Shown here: piece after piece, positions 28,019 to 37,384 of the stretch
Numbering within the stretch: position 1 is the first letter of the stretch
How the letters are laid out: every line of letters starts with the position of its first letter
Assembly: GCF_029222925.1 (NCBI RefSeq)
Contig: NZ_JARHUI010000003.1
Span: 541,721-605,720 of the forward strand
Source: Algoriphagus sp. CAU 1675
GTDB taxonomy: Bacteria > Bacteroidota > Bacteroidia > Cytophagales > Cyclobacteriaceae
Length of the DNA stretch: 64,000 nucleotides
Direction of reading: 5' to 3'
Translations under genes and position numbers: made by a program
The notes under the pieces: model-generated
The model's input: the letters and a program-made list of their open reading frames with translations, nothing else
Told to the model about the DNA's origin: nothing
Database searches by the model: none

Positions 28019-28267
28019 ATGCAAGCTGAATTGAGAGAACAAATTGAATTCGCATTGGATACTATCAGACCCTATTTGGAGGCTGATGGAGGAAACGTTC
28101 GAATCGTAGAATTGACTGAGGACCGCGTACTAAAAATCGAAATGTTAGGCTCTTGTGGATCTTGCCCAATGTCTTCAATGACTTTAAAAGCCGGTGTAGA
28201 GGACGCTATCAAAAGAGCCATCCCTGAAATCACTAGGGTAGAAGCCATCAATCTTACTATGGCTTAG
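28019..28267 (+). CDS. NifU-like C-terminal domain Fe-S scaffold (Nfu)
   Basis: Protein of 82 residues comprising only the NifU C-terminal domain. The CGSCPMS motif supplies the CxxC pair that holds a 4Fe-4S cluster between two subunits. Conserved RPYLEADGGNVRIVEL at the start fits the family. Starts 4 nt after mrp and should be translated with it. Confidence 0.93.
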   Translation: MQAELREQIEFALDTIRPYLEADGGNVRIVELTEDRVLKIEMLGSCGSCPMSSMTLKAGVEDAIKRAIPEITRVEAINLTMA

Positions 28268-28278
28268 AATTTAATTTA

Positions 28279-31200
28279 ATGAAAAAAAATACTGTTTTTT
28301 TATCCAAAGCTCTAATGCTCCTTTTGGGAGCTATTTTTGCCTTTAAACCTTCTTTTTCTCAGGATTTCACCACAAGTCCCTTTCAAAATTACTCCAGCAT
28401 TTCCCAAAAAACTGACCATGCCCACCATGAAAAATGTGGACACCAGATTTTGGAAAATTTTCTGGAAAAGGAAATGGGGTATTTTGGAAGCAAAGGATTT
28501 TTTGAAGATTGGATTAATACAAAAATTGAGGCTAGAAGAAATCAGCCCGAAATACTAGCAAAAACGCAGGCTGGGCCACGGTTAATACCCGTTGTAGTCC
28601 ATGTCATTCATACAGGAACTTCAGTAGGAGTTGGAGCAAACATTCCCCTTTCACAAATTGAGGCTCAGATTAGGATTTTAAATGAAGACTTTAGAAGATT
28701 AAACCCTGATGCAAATAAAACTCCAGCCGAGTTTTTACCTGTAGCGGCTGACTCCAACATAGAATTTGTTCTGGCCAAACAGGACCCAAACGGACTTCCA
28801 ACATCTGGTATTGTCCGGCTTCAGGGACCAAAAAACACTTATAACCCGGAAGATGCTACTCTAATCGGGCAAATTTCCCAGTGGAATCCTGATGAATACA
28901 TGAATCTTTGGGTGGTTCCTTTGGAACAGCCTTATATCGGCTATGCTTCTTTCCCAATTTCTAACTTACCAGGTCTAAATTTCCCTGCTGCCTCGGCAAT
29001 TACAGACGGAGTAACTGTAGATTATAGATTTTTCGGAACCGGAGGAAGTGCCGTGAGCGCATCCCTCGGAAGAACAGCTACTCATGAAGTGGGACATTAT
29101 TTTGGTTTGAGACATATTTGGGGAGATGGAGGTTGCGGTATTGACGATTATGTCGCCGACACTCCCGAACAGGATGCTTCCAACAATATCTGCAACAGTA
29201 ATCCTTCGAGATTCAGTTGTGGTTCCAATGACATGATCCAAAATTTCATGGATTATACGCCAGATGCCTGTATGAACCTGTTCACATTGGGTCAGGTGGA
29301 ACGATTTGATGTAGTTCTCGCTAACAGTCCGCGTAGAGTTACATTGGTCAATAACCGAGCTACACAAGAACCTACCCTACCAGATCTGGATTTGGCTATC
29401 ACAAAAATCATAGAGCCCGGAGCCTTTGTTTGTGATCCCACAATAACGCCTTCAATAGAAGTATTGAATGCCGGAAAGAATACCCTTACCTCCGCAAGGA
29501 TCCAAATCCGAAGAAACAGTCAACTCTTGGAAAACAAGCAGGTTACTTTCAACCTTGCCACTGGTGAAAAAACCGAGGTTACTTTCACAAGTTTTGATTT
29601 AGCACTTAGCCAAAACCTTATTGAATTTTCAATTGACCAAGTAAATGGTCAACAGGATCAAAACCCTGAAAATGACCAAGCTTCAATCAGCCCATTATTC
29701 CAAACAGCTGTTAACCTCCCGCTTAATGTTGATCTTGGGAATATCCCAGGAAGTTGGAGCATTGAAAATCCAGATGAGCAGTTTACTTGGGAACCAATCA
29801 ACCTGACCATTTCAGGAGAAGCACAGGACTTGATCTACATCAGAAACTATGAATATGAGGCTCCTGGAGCTATGGATTATTTTGTTTCGCCGGTAATCAA
29901 CCTTGCTGAAAACCCAAATGCCCAGCTTGTATTTGAGGTAGCTCACGGTCCTTATGACCAAAGTGGATTCCAAGACGCATTGATTGTTGCTGTTTCCCAA
30001 GATTGTGGAAATACTTTCGACCTAGTTAATGCCACTTACAATAAATCAGGGCAATTTCTGGAAACATCGAGTCCAACTTTAGAGGAATATATTCCGGCTT
30101 CAAACGGTGAATTCAGAACTGAATTGGTGAACTTAAGTCCATTTGCCGATTTGGGTCAGGTCAGAATCGCCTTTATCAATCTAAATTCCTACGGAAATAA
30201 TATTTACCTAAAGAATATTCACATTCTTCAAAACGAGGAGTTTAAATATGAATTGACGCTAGATAAACTATTAATTCCCACCCCAATCTCAGACGGAAAA
30301 TACGAAAGTGAGGAAGTTCAAATAACCAATACAGGTAACCTTCCTGTTAGTCAGTTTGTCTTCACTAAAGTGATCAATAAGGGAGGTTCTCAGGCCTATT
30401 TGGCAAGTGGATCGACAGTTGAACCAGGTGAAACATTTGTTCTTGGAGGAGGAAATAGTACCCTCACTGGGTTGAATAAAATTGAAATGGGTACAATTTA
30501 CCCCAATTTCGATCAAAACGGAGGAAACGAAAGCAGTTTGACCCGATATACTGTGGAGGACCTTGAAACAATTCAGGTTCCTTGGAGACAGAATTTCAAC
30601 AATTCCAGTACCCTCAGTCCTTGGATTTCAATCAACCATGAAAGTAATCTCAGCTCATGGGAGATATTCTCGGTGAGTTCAGGTACAGGCCCGAACAATG
30701 TTGCTCGTTTGGCAAATATCCAATCAGGCCAAAGTTATTGGTTAGGCAGCCCCCTGTTTGACTTGTCTGTAAGCAGACAGGCTAGTTTGTTCTTTGACTT
30801 GGCAGCTGGAGAAGTCAGTCCGACAACTCGTCTACAAGTCTTGGCCAGCGAAGATGGTGGAGAAAATTACGAAGTGGTTTGGGAAGCTGCAGGAACTGCC
30901 CTATCCACGGTTTCCGCAGGAGCTGCCAATCCAAATTCTTCTGGGGATTATGTGAGAAACTATATAAATCTTACAGATTTTGCAGGAAGTGGAAAAACAA
31001 CTGTTCGTATTGCCATCGTTTTAGATGGTGGAATGGAATCAGATTCCCCGGTTTACATTGACAACCTGGAATTGTTCCTCAATGCAAATCCATCACCGGT
31101 AATCCCTACTGAAGGTATGTCGGTTTTATATCCAAACCCAGCAATTGATTATTTCAATCTGGCATTCAATTTGGCTCAATACGAAACAGTTACCATTCAA

Positions 31201-31359
31201 ATAGTATCCTCAACCGGAGCAATAGTTCATGAGGTGGAATACCCACGAACACTCAATCAAACTTATACATTTAGTACTGAGCTTTTCCCGAAAGGATTAC
31301 ACATCTTAAAAATCACCAGTGAAAGTCTAAGGGAAACGAAAAAACTATACATAAAATAA
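28279..31359 (+). CDS. Secreted M43-type zinc metalloprotease with T9SS domain
   Basis: Protein of 1026 residues. Signal peptide (about 1-27), propeptide, then a metzincin catalytic domain of the pappalysin/cytophagalysin type with HEVGHYFGLRH, giving zinc ligands His269, His273 and His279 and catalytic Glu270, and a downstream Met (NFMDYTPDACMN). Long beta-rich regions (about 370-930) follow, including repeated MAM-like or jelly-roll segments. The C-terminal T9SS sorting domain begins LYPNPAIDYFNLAF. It is probably an extracellular protease. It begins 11 nt after nfu but functionally unrelated, and is followed by a terminator. Confidence 0.92.
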   Translation: MKKNTVFLSKALMLLLGAIFAFKPSFSQDFTTSPFQNYSSISQKTDHAHHEKCGHQILENFLEKEMGYFGSKGFFEDWINTKIEARRNQPEILAKTQAGPRLIPVVVHVIHTGTSVGVGANIPLSQIEAQIRILNEDFRRLNPDANKTPAEFLPVAADSNIEFVLAKQDPNGLPTSGIVRLQGPKNTYNPEDATLIGQISQWNPDEYMNLWVVPLEQPYIGYASFPISNLPGLNFPAASAITDGVTVDYRFFGTGGSAVSASLGRTATHEVGHYFGLRHIWGDGGCGIDDYVADTPEQDASNNICNSNPSRFSCGSNDMIQNFMDYTPDACMNLFTLGQVERFDVVLANSPRRVTLVNNRATQEPTLPDLDLAITKIIEPGAFVCDPTITPSIEVLNAGKNTLTSARIQIRRNSQLLENKQVTFNLATGEKTEVTFTSFDLALSQNLIEFSIDQVNGQQDQNPENDQASISPLFQTAVNLPLNVDLGNIPGSWSIENPDEQFTWEPINLTISGEAQDLIYIRNYEYEAPGAMDYFVSPVINLAENPNAQLVFEVAHGPYDQSGFQDALIVAVSQDCGNTFDLVNATYNKSGQFLETSSPTLEEYIPASNGEFRTELVNLSPFADLGQVRIAFINLNSYGNNIYLKNIHILQNEEFKYELTLDKLLIPTPISDGKYESEEVQITNTGNLPVSQFVFTKVINKGGSQAYLASGSTVEPGETFVLGGGNSTLTGLNKIEMGTIYPNFDQNGGNESSLTRYTVEDLETIQVPWRQNFNNSSTLSPWISINHESNLSSWEIFSVSSGTGPNNVARLANIQSGQSYWLGSPLFDLSVSRQASLFFDLAAGEVSPTTRLQVLASEDGGENYEVVWEAAGTALSTVSAGAANPNSSGDYVRNYINLTDFAGSGKTTVRIAIVLDGGMESDSPVYIDNLELFLNANPSPVIPTEGMSVLYPNPAIDYFNLAFNLAQYETVTIQIVSSTGAIVHEVEYPRTLNQTYTFSTELFPKGLHILKITSESLRETKKLYIK

Positions 31360-31363
31360 CTTA

Positions 31364-31398
31364 AATAAGCCGAGGATAAATTCTTCGGCTTATTTTTT
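31364..31398 (+). terminator. Terminator of the M43 protease gene
   Basis: Stem AAATAAGCCGA/TCGGCTTATTT with a loop of about 12 nt, ending in TTTTTT. Confidence 0.85.
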
Positions 31399-31481
31399 GC
31401 CTTTCCAAGCCAAGTGTTCAGAAATCCATTTTGTAGGGTTTGGATTTCCCGCTTATCTTTAACCGTCGCAAAAAATCTTCA

Positions 31482-32246
31482 ATGAGTTCATTTACCGATT
31501 CCCTCAAGAAAGTATTGATCAATATCCTAATCATCCTTTTAGTATCCGGATTATTGGGCTTTTTGTTTTTGAAAATTTACCTTCCCATGCAAACCAAACA
31601 TGGAGAAACCGTATCCGTACCTGATCTTTCTGGATACTCTTTTGAAGATGCAGTTTCTATTTTGGATCGGTCTGGACTGGAATTCAGAGTTTCCCCAGAT
31701 TCCGGATTTAGCACAGATGAAAAACCTTTGGCTATTTTAAAGCAGATACCAGCCCCCAACGAACAAGTAAAAACTGGCCGGAAAATCTATTTGACTTTGA
31801 ATGCCAGAAATGCTCCCATGCTAAAAATGCCAAATCTGGTCAACACTCCACTTAAAAATGTACAGGAAATCCTGTCAAATATGGGACTTGAAAGAGGCGA
31901 CATTATCTACGTTCCAGATATCGGAATTAATGTGGTATTGGAGCAAAAATACAGAGGTGTGGATGTTCCTGAGGGTTTTGAGATTCCAAAAGGTGCTAAA
32001 ATTGATCTTGTTGTCGGTGATGGTCTTGGAAATCAAATCCTTACTGTACCAAATTTCGTTGGAATGGATGAAATTGACGCCGAATTTTTGATCTTGGGAT
32101 CCGGATTACGTGTGGGCCAGAAAAGTTTTGTCGAAAATGACACCGTAGCGGTAGGAATCGTTTTCAGACAATCTCCACCAGCTGAAATGCAGGTAAAAAC
32201 CGGAGAATTGATTGATCTTTGGATATCAAAAGATCCGAACTTATAA
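31482..32246 (+). CDS. Membrane-anchored PASTA-domain protein
   Basis: Protein of 254 residues from ATG 31482 (the frame from TTG 31440 adds 14 residues without support). One transmembrane segment near residues 15-35 is followed by three PASTA repeats (SVPDLSGYSFEDA, KMPNLVNTPLKNV, TVPNFVGMDEIDA starts) facing the periplasm. PASTA modules bind peptidoglycan or muropeptides in PknB kinases and class A/B PBPs; here no kinase or transpeptidase is attached. The next gene (secreted T9SS protein) starts after 9 nt, so they are probably an operon. Confidence 0.88.
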   Translation: MSSFTDSLKKVLINILIILLVSGLLGFLFLKIYLPMQTKHGETVSVPDLSGYSFEDAVSILDRSGLEFRVSPDSGFSTDEKPLAILKQIPAPNEQVKTGRKIYLTLNARNAPMLKMPNLVNTPLKNVQEILSNMGLERGDIIYVPDIGINVVLEQKYRGVDVPEGFEIPKGAKIDLVVGDGLGNQILTVPNFVGMDEIDAEFLILGSGLRVGQKSFVENDTVAVGIVFRQSPPAEMQVKTGELIDLWISKDPNL

Positions 32247-32255
32247 AAGCAAAAA

Positions 32256-34088
32256 ATGAGAAAAAGCTTCTACATATTTTTTTCCTGTTTATTGACCTCC
32301 ATTTTTTGGTCAAATTCCCTAAGGGCTCAATTTGTAGAGTTCAGCCCTTTACCTAATAATACAGTAAAGAAACAAAAGAATCTGAGTACGAAGTACAGAA
32401 TTCAAAGTTTACTTCCTATTCCTTTTTGGGACGATTTTTCCAATGGTTTGGATACTCAAATATGGGAAAATGAAGGGGCTTCTTATTCAGAAACCATAGG
32501 CATAGAAACGCCTTCATTAGGGGCAATCCTATTCAATGGAGTCGATGAAAACGGAACCCCCTACTCTAGAGCTATCCGGGATCAGGGAGAGGCGGATTTC
32601 CTTACTTCAGGTACATTTGATTTCAGTGCACTTCCGAATTCGGAGAAAGAGACGGTTTATCTGAGTTTTTTCTGGCAAGGAGGAGGCAAGGCTGAATTAC
32701 CGGATGAAAACGATAAGCTGGTACTCCAATTTTTGAATTCCGATAATCTTTGGATTAGCATTTGGGAGCAAAAAGGTGGTTCAGAGCTGGATCCGACGGT
32801 TTTTAAACAGGAAATGATTCAGGTTACCGAAGAATTTCAGCATTCTGGTTTCCGGTTCCGTTTTTTTAACCAAGGAAGACAGTCTGGCCCATTTGACAGT
32901 TGGCTTTTGGACTATGTTTTTCTCGGGAAAAACAGATCAGAGGGAAGCACAAGTTATTTGGACAGAAGTTTGACGAAACCCAATTATTTTAGAATTGGAG
33001 AATTTGGAGCTTATCCTTTTGAACTATGGGCTCATAGTACTCCAGTCAATTTAAGTAGAATTTCCAACCAGTTTTTGAATCTTCAGGACAGGTTCCGTGC
33101 AATGGAATACACCATAACCATGCGAGATACTTTATCCGAAAGTGTGTATGCTGTCAACTTGAACACCCCATTCAATCCTGTCCCGAATATTCTTGAAAGA
33201 AGGGATTTTGAAAGCAGGATATTTGAAGATATTCCAGAGGGCAATACAGAAACCACACTTGAAATCACAACATTCCTGACTTCAGGCGACAAGTATTATT
33301 ACGAGTTAAATGGACTTGACACGGTGTTTTATGAAAGTGTGGACTTTCGAATCAATGACACTGTAAAAACCTATTTCCCTCTCAAGGACTTTTTTGCCTA
33401 CGACAACGGATCTGCTGACTATGCTGCAGGCATTAATCAAAAATCCGGTTATCTGGCAGTTAAGTATACTACCCAGGACCCAATTTACCTCAAAGGGATT
33501 TCTATCAATTTCACCAATCCACTCCAAGCCAACCAGGCAATTGATATTTTGGTTTGGAATGACTTGGATGAAGAGCCGATTTTCCGAAGGGAGGATTTAA
33601 TTCCTGTTAAGGACTCTCCTGAGGATTTTATTTACTATCCTTTGGAGGAGAACATCCAGGTAACCGGGGATTTTTACATAGGTTTTGCTCAGTTTACCGA
33701 TGATTTTATTCATGTGGGCTTGGACAAAACAACAAACAAAGGAGACAAAATTTTCTATAATGTAGTTGGTGCCTGGGCTCAAAATGAGGAAGTTGAAGGT
33801 TCCCTGATGATACGTCCCCATGTGAGCCTTACCGCCCCCTATGAGGAATCATCCCTTCCTGGAGAAAATTTGAGAATATTTCCCAATCCGGTAGAATCAG
33901 TTTTAAATGTTATTGGAACCTACCAAAACCTTCGGGTATTTGATTCTTTTGGGCGTGAGATTTTCCCAGAAAGAGAGGAGAGACCCAATGGAGAAATCAT
34001 TAACTTTATCGGACATAAACCGGGGATTTATGTGATCAACCTTATTGGGAAAGATGGCCCCGATTCAATCAGAGTTTTAGTAAGATAA
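32256..34088 (+). CDS. Secreted T9SS-sorted protein of unknown function
   Basis: Protein of 610 residues with a signal peptide (1-24, ending LRA then Q) and a C-terminal type IX sorting domain starting IFPNPVESVLNV. The middle is beta-rich with an early FWDDFSNG segment typical of extracellular jelly-roll-like regions in Bacteroidota; no catalytic motif was recognised. It is placed between a PASTA protein and a rhodanese in one co-directional run with gaps of 9 and 2 nt. A surface role is likely; function unknown. Confidence 0.8.
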   Translation: MRKSFYIFFSCLLTSIFWSNSLRAQFVEFSPLPNNTVKKQKNLSTKYRIQSLLPIPFWDDFSNGLDTQIWENEGASYSETIGIETPSLGAILFNGVDENGTPYSRAIRDQGEADFLTSGTFDFSALPNSEKETVYLSFFWQGGGKAELPDENDKLVLQFLNSDNLWISIWEQKGGSELDPTVFKQEMIQVTEEFQHSGFRFRFFNQGRQSGPFDSWLLDYVFLGKNRSEGSTSYLDRSLTKPNYFRIGEFGAYPFELWAHSTPVNLSRISNQFLNLQDRFRAMEYTITMRDTLSESVYAVNLNTPFNPVPNILERRDFESRIFEDIPEGNTETTLEITTFLTSGDKYYYELNGLDTVFYESVDFRINDTVKTYFPLKDFFAYDNGSADYAAGINQKSGYLAVKYTTQDPIYLKGISINFTNPLQANQAIDILVWNDLDEEPIFRREDLIPVKDSPEDFIYYPLEENIQVTGDFYIGFAQFTDDFIHVGLDKTTNKGDKIFYNVVGAWAQNEEVEGSLMIRPHVSLTAPYEESSLPGENLRIFPNPVESVLNVIGTYQNLRVFDSFGREIFPEREERPNGEIINFIGHKPGIYVINLIGKDGPDSIRVLVR

Positions 34089-34090
34089 AA

Positions 34091-34387
34091 ATGGAAGATA
34101 TCAACGTAGCAGAGCTAAAAGAAAGACTGGAAAAGAAAGACAAATTTGTTTTCCTAGATGTCCGGGAAGAATGGGAATATGAAGATGATAACCTCGGGGC
34201 TAAAAACATTCCACTGGGAGACCTTCCCCATCGACTGGATGAGCTTGAAGATTTCAAAAACGAAGAAATCATCATTCATTGTAGAAGCGGAGCCAGAAGT
34301 GGAAATGCCAAGAAATTTTTGGAATCGAGAGGTTTTTCCAAAGTACGAAACGTTCTCGGTGGAATCTTGGCTTACAGAGCATTATAA
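34091..34387 (+). CDS. Single-domain rhodanese-like protein
   Basis: Protein of 98 residues, one rhodanese module. DVREEWEYEDDNLGAKNIPLGDLP is the N-terminal part, and the active-site loop IIHCRSGARSG supplies the catalytic Cys that carries persulfide sulfur. Cytoplasmic, no signal peptide. Starts 2 nt after the preceding stop, so it is co-transcribed with the secreted protein gene, and ends at a strong terminator. Confidence 0.92.
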   Translation: MEDINVAELKERLEKKDKFVFLDVREEWEYEDDNLGAKNIPLGDLPHRLDELEDFKNEEIIIHCRSGARSGNAKKFLESRGFSKVRNVLGGILAYRAL

Positions 34388-34407
34388 AAACTCCTTCGGG
34401 AGTTTTT
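34386..34407. terminator. UUCG-tetraloop terminator
   Basis: Stem AAAAACTCC/GGAGTTTTT closed by TTCG, starting at the rhodanese stop codon, followed by CTCTTTTT; also usable by the convergent M50 protease gene. Confidence 0.9.
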
Positions 34408-34413
34408 CTCTTT

Positions 34414-35523
34414 TTAAGTAAAAATAAAAGGCCTAGGAGAGAAACATAGGAAAAATACCACTATGGCTATCCAGCCGATCACTTTTCTGGAGGTATTGAG
34501 AGGTCTCAGGCCTGATACTTCGGGATGATTGATCCCCATGACTCTTCCCAATAAAAAGCCAAAAAATAACCAACCCTGATACCCTTCCAATTCAGGTTTC
34601 AAATAAATCAAAGCATACTGAGCAGCAGCCAGGGACAAGACCAAGGTCCATTTAGTTTGGGAAGAAAGTCCAGATCGATGGTAACAGATGTATAAAAAGA
34701 AAATATAAAGGGGTATCCTGAACACCAATTCATTATAGGGGGCATAGGGACTGATCATTCCCAACCCTGCATAACCAAGAAAAGCTGTAAACCCGACCTG
34801 GGAAATCATTCTATGATGCTTGGGAAAAAGTCCGAAGATGACATGGCCACCATCCAATTGCCCTATAGGAAGCAGGTTCAAGGCTGTAAAAAACAAAGCC
34901 AGATACCCCGCAAATAAAAAAGGATAATGAATCAATTCAGACATGTCCGGCATACGTTCAGGATCAGCCAAAGTCTTGCTCATCATCCAAAAAAGAAGGT
35001 TCTCCCCCAACTCAAAATTGAGCACTTCCTCCCCATATCCTTGAAAATCAGGATCAGCATATTCGGGATGAATGCTATAAATATAATCTGATTCAGGAAG
35101 GTGAGTAAACCCGTAGGACAATACCCCTAAGGCAATGACAAAACCGGCCAATGGTCCCGCTACTCCGATGTCAAAAAATTTCTTTCTGGAATTTACGAAT
35201 CCCTTCATTCGGATAATAGCACCAAAAGTCCCAATAGAAGGAGCCCCGATAAAACCCAACCAGGCCGGGATAAAGAATGGTAAGGAGCACTTGACCTTAT
35301 GGTGGATGGAGGTAAACAAATGCCCCATCTCATGGATGAACAGAATTCCTATAAACGGAACAGAAAATGCCAGGGATTTCAGGAAGTATTCCCAAGTTAA
35401 AGCATCCTCCCCACTCACCATTATAGATTTTCCGTAAACCCACTCCCCACCTGCCAAAGTAGTAGCGAGAATGGTCAGTAGCAAAAAGAGTCCGTGACGA
35501 AGATATTCTTTCTTACTATACAT
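34414..35523 (-). CDS. M50 site-2-type intramembrane protease
   Basis: Polytopic protein of 369 residues. HEMGH (His64, Glu65, His68) in a membrane helix and LLPIGQLDGGH in a later helix form the zinc site of S2P-type proteases. Several hydrophobic helices flank them, and no PDZ domain is seen. Known members cut transmembrane regulators such as anti-sigma factors or degrade signal peptides. Its gene overlaps the upstream HAD phosphatase gene by 8 nt. The substrate is unknown; the putative anti-sigma protein at 2478 is one candidate but unproven. Confidence 0.87.
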   Translation of the reverse strand: MYSKKEYLRHGLFLLLTILATTLAGGEWVYGKSIMVSGEDALTWEYFLKSLAFSVPFIGILFIHEMGHLFTSIHHKVKCSLPFFIPAWLGFIGAPSIGTFGAIIRMKGFVNSRKKFFDIGVAGPLAGFVIALGVLSYGFTHLPESDYIYSIHPEYADPDFQGYGEEVLNFELGENLLFWMMSKTLADPERMPDMSELIHYPFLFAGYLALFFTALNLLPIGQLDGGHVIFGLFPKHHRMISQVGFTAFLGYAGLGMISPYAPYNELVFRIPLYIFFLYICYHRSGLSSQTKWTLVLSLAAAQYALIYLKPELEGYQGWLFFGFLLGRVMGINHPEVSGLRPLNTSRKVIGWIAIVVFFLCFSPRPFIFT

Positions 35524-36145
35524 GCTTTAAATAATCAAAAATAACCTCTGGGCCAGTGACATGCACAGCCTGAATCCCAACCGATTCCGCTCCCCTCACA
35601 TTGGCTTCCAAGTCATCAAAAAACATCACCCGGTCAGGAGTGGTCTTTAAATCAGAAAGCATTTTTTCATAAATCTCAGGCTGGGGTTTGGCCAAACCCA
35701 TCTCATGGCTAAAGAACACCCAATCAAAAATGGGGTCAAAATTTTTAATTCCATGATCTCTCTGTAGAATTTCATTTACTCCGTGAATATGGACGAGGTT
35801 GGTATTGCTCAATACACCAACTTGATAAAAGTTCCTTAGTTTCTTTACCAAGTCCAAACGCTCTGCTGGAATTTTTCCAAGAAGGTTATTCCAGAGTTGA
35901 TCCACTTTTTCATCTTCCCAATCCTGTTCAAAATATTGATTCACCTCAGATCGAAATGTATTGGAATCAATAAGTCCTTTTTCGTAGGCCAAATGAAAGT
36001 CCGTCAGATAAAATTTATCAACTTTTTCATGAATATGAAGTGGTAGCTCCGCTTTGATTAAATCCAAAGCCCGCTGATAATCAATATCTACGATTACGTT
36101 TCCAAGGTCAAAAATTAAAAAGTCAACATCTGGTGATTTTTTCAT
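35516..36145 (-). CDS. YihX-like HAD phosphatase
   Basis: Protein of 209 residues from ATG 36145 (an ATG at 36175 would add ten). It is a HAD subfamily IA hydrolase with motif I FDLGNVIVDIDY, close to that of E. coli YihX (alpha-D-glucose-1-phosphatase), motif II VLSNTN, the motif III Lys in GLAKPQPEIY, and motif IV MFFDDLEANV. The sugar-phosphate substrate is inferred from the resemblance. The 3' end overlaps the M50 protease gene by 8 nt, so the two are co-transcribed. Confidence 0.85.
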   Translation of the reverse strand: MKKSPDVDFLIFDLGNVIVDIDYQRALDLIKAELPLHIHEKVDKFYLTDFHLAYEKGLIDSNTFRSEVNQYFEQDWEDEKVDQLWNNLLGKIPAERLDLVKKLRNFYQVGVLSNTNLVHIHGVNEILQRDHGIKNFDPIFDWVFFSHEMGLAKPQPEIYEKMLSDLKTTPDRVMFFDDLEANVRGAESVGIQAVHVTGPEVIFDYLKHV

Positions 36146-36246
36146 CCGAAAGATTGGTTGTGAATATGCCTTCAAATATGTAACATTGCACTCCCAAAAC
36201 CAAGATTTAAAGTCATTAGAGGATAAAGATCGAAGTTTTACCCCCC

Positions 36247-36320
36247 GGGCCTATAGCTCAGCCGGTTAGAGCATCTGACTCATAATCAGGGGGTCCCTGG
36301 TTCGAGCCCAGGTGGGCCCA
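36247..36320 (+). tRNA. tRNA with CAT anticodon, probably tRNA-Ile2
   Basis: A 74-nt cloverleaf without encoded CCA. Acceptor GGGCCTA/TGGGCCC, D arm GCTC/GAGC, anticodon loop CTCATAA, T arm CCTGG TTCGAGC CCAGG, discriminator A. Anticodon CAT reads Met codons, or AUA if modified to lysidine. The acceptor pairs C4-G69 and C5-G68 match those that E. coli TilS recognises in tRNA-Ile2, whereas elongator tRNA-Met has U4-A69 and A5-U68, so Ile2 is preferred. Followed by a terminator. Confidence 0.85.
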
Positions 36321-36323
36321 CAG

Positions 36324-36356
36324 AGCCATCCATATTTATGGATGGCTTATTTTTTT
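36324..36356 (+). terminator. Terminator after the tRNA gene
   Basis: Stem AGCCATCCATA/TATGGATGGCT with a 2-nt loop and a run of T starting 4 nt after the discriminator base region. Confidence 0.88.
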
Positions 36357-36472
36357 AAAGAAAACCATCAAACTTGATTTTTTTAGCGGACAGGGTCAGA
36401 TTCCTTTTCACTTCCTAACCATGGATGTCAGTCTTTTCGTAATTTGAGCCTAAGATTTTCCTATTTTCCAAA

Positions 36473-37384
36473 ATGGCTCATCACCATAACCACCACCATC
36501 ATTCGTCTGAAAAGGGCTTAAAGACGGCCTTCTTCCTAAATCTGGCATTTACGATACTGGAGATATTCGGCGGAATTTGGGTGAATTCCATCGCCATTCT
36601 TTCGGATGCCATCCATGATTTAGGTGATTCCATTTCCTTAGGATTGGCCTGGTTTCTGGACAGAAAATCAAAACAGGAAGCAAATGCAAGCTTTTCATTT
36701 GGCTACGGAAGATTTTCTCTTTTAGGTGCTCTGATCAATTCCTTACTATTGATTGGTGGATCAATTTTTATTATTTCTGAAGCCATACAACGATTTGCCA
36801 ACCCGGAACCAAGCAATGCCCCCGGAATGATAGGTTTTGCAATCCTTGGAATTACAATCAATGCCTATGCAGCTTGGAAGGTAAGTCGTGGAAATTCCCA
36901 AAACGAAAAAGTAATCAGTTGGCATTTGATAGAGGATGTGCTGGGGTGGGCTGCAGTATTTATTGCCGGAATTGTCATGTACTTTTATGAAGTTCCTTGG
37001 CTGGATCCTGCATTGTCTTTGGCAATTTCAATTTTCATCCTTTGGAATGTATTCAAAAACCTCAGAGAAACGACATATATCTTTTTGCAGGCTGTACCCG
37101 AAAATATTTCACTGGAAGAGTTGAAAGCAAAAATCTGTGCACTTCCCCATGTAGAATCCATGCATCACACCCATTTATGGTCACTTGAAGGCTCCAACCA
37201 CGTGTTTACTGCTCATATTCGTATGCAAAACATCCATACCTTAGAGGAGCTTAGAAATGCAAAAGAAGAAGTCAAATCCATTTTAAAGACCTACCCTTTC
37301 AGCCATTATACAGTGGAATGGGAACTTGAAAATGAACCTTGCAGCATGATGGAGGAAAGCCATCATCACCATCAGGACAAATAA
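36473..37384 (+). CDS. Cation diffusion facilitator (zinc-type exporter)
   Basis: Membrane protein of 303 residues with six helices and a C-terminal cytoplasmic ferredoxin-like domain (from about residue 205). The metal site is HxxxD in TM2 (SDAIHDLGDS) and HxxxD in TM5 (WHLIEDVLG), the four-residue set typical of Zn2+ exporters such as ZitB/ZnT. Both ends are histidine-rich (HHHNHHHH at the N-terminus, HHHH near the C-terminus), probably a metal-buffering feature. It exports Zn2+ or similar ions from the cytoplasm against protons. The 3' end overlaps the convergent glycosylase gene by 13 nt. Confidence 0.92.
   Translation: MAHHHNHHHHSSEKGLKTAFFLNLAFTILEIFGGIWVNSIAILSDAIHDLGDSISLGLAWFLDRKSKQEANASFSFGYGRFSLLGALINSLLLIGGSIFIISEAIQRFANPEPSNAPGMIGFAILGITINAYAAWKVSRGNSQNEKVISWHLIEDVLGWAAVFIAGIVMYFYEVPWLDPALSLAISIFILWNVFKNLRETTYIFLQAVPENISLEELKAKICALPHVESMHHTHLWSLEGSNHVFTAHIRMQNIHTLEELRNAKEEVKSILKTYPFSHYTVEWELENEPCSMMEESHHHHQDK

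Noticed and set aside
36473-36505. His-rich start of the CDF gene as a cloning tag artefact
   Set aside because: The His-rich ends are irregular (HHHNHHHH and HHHH with Ser/Gln) and typical of natural zinc exporters; codons vary.
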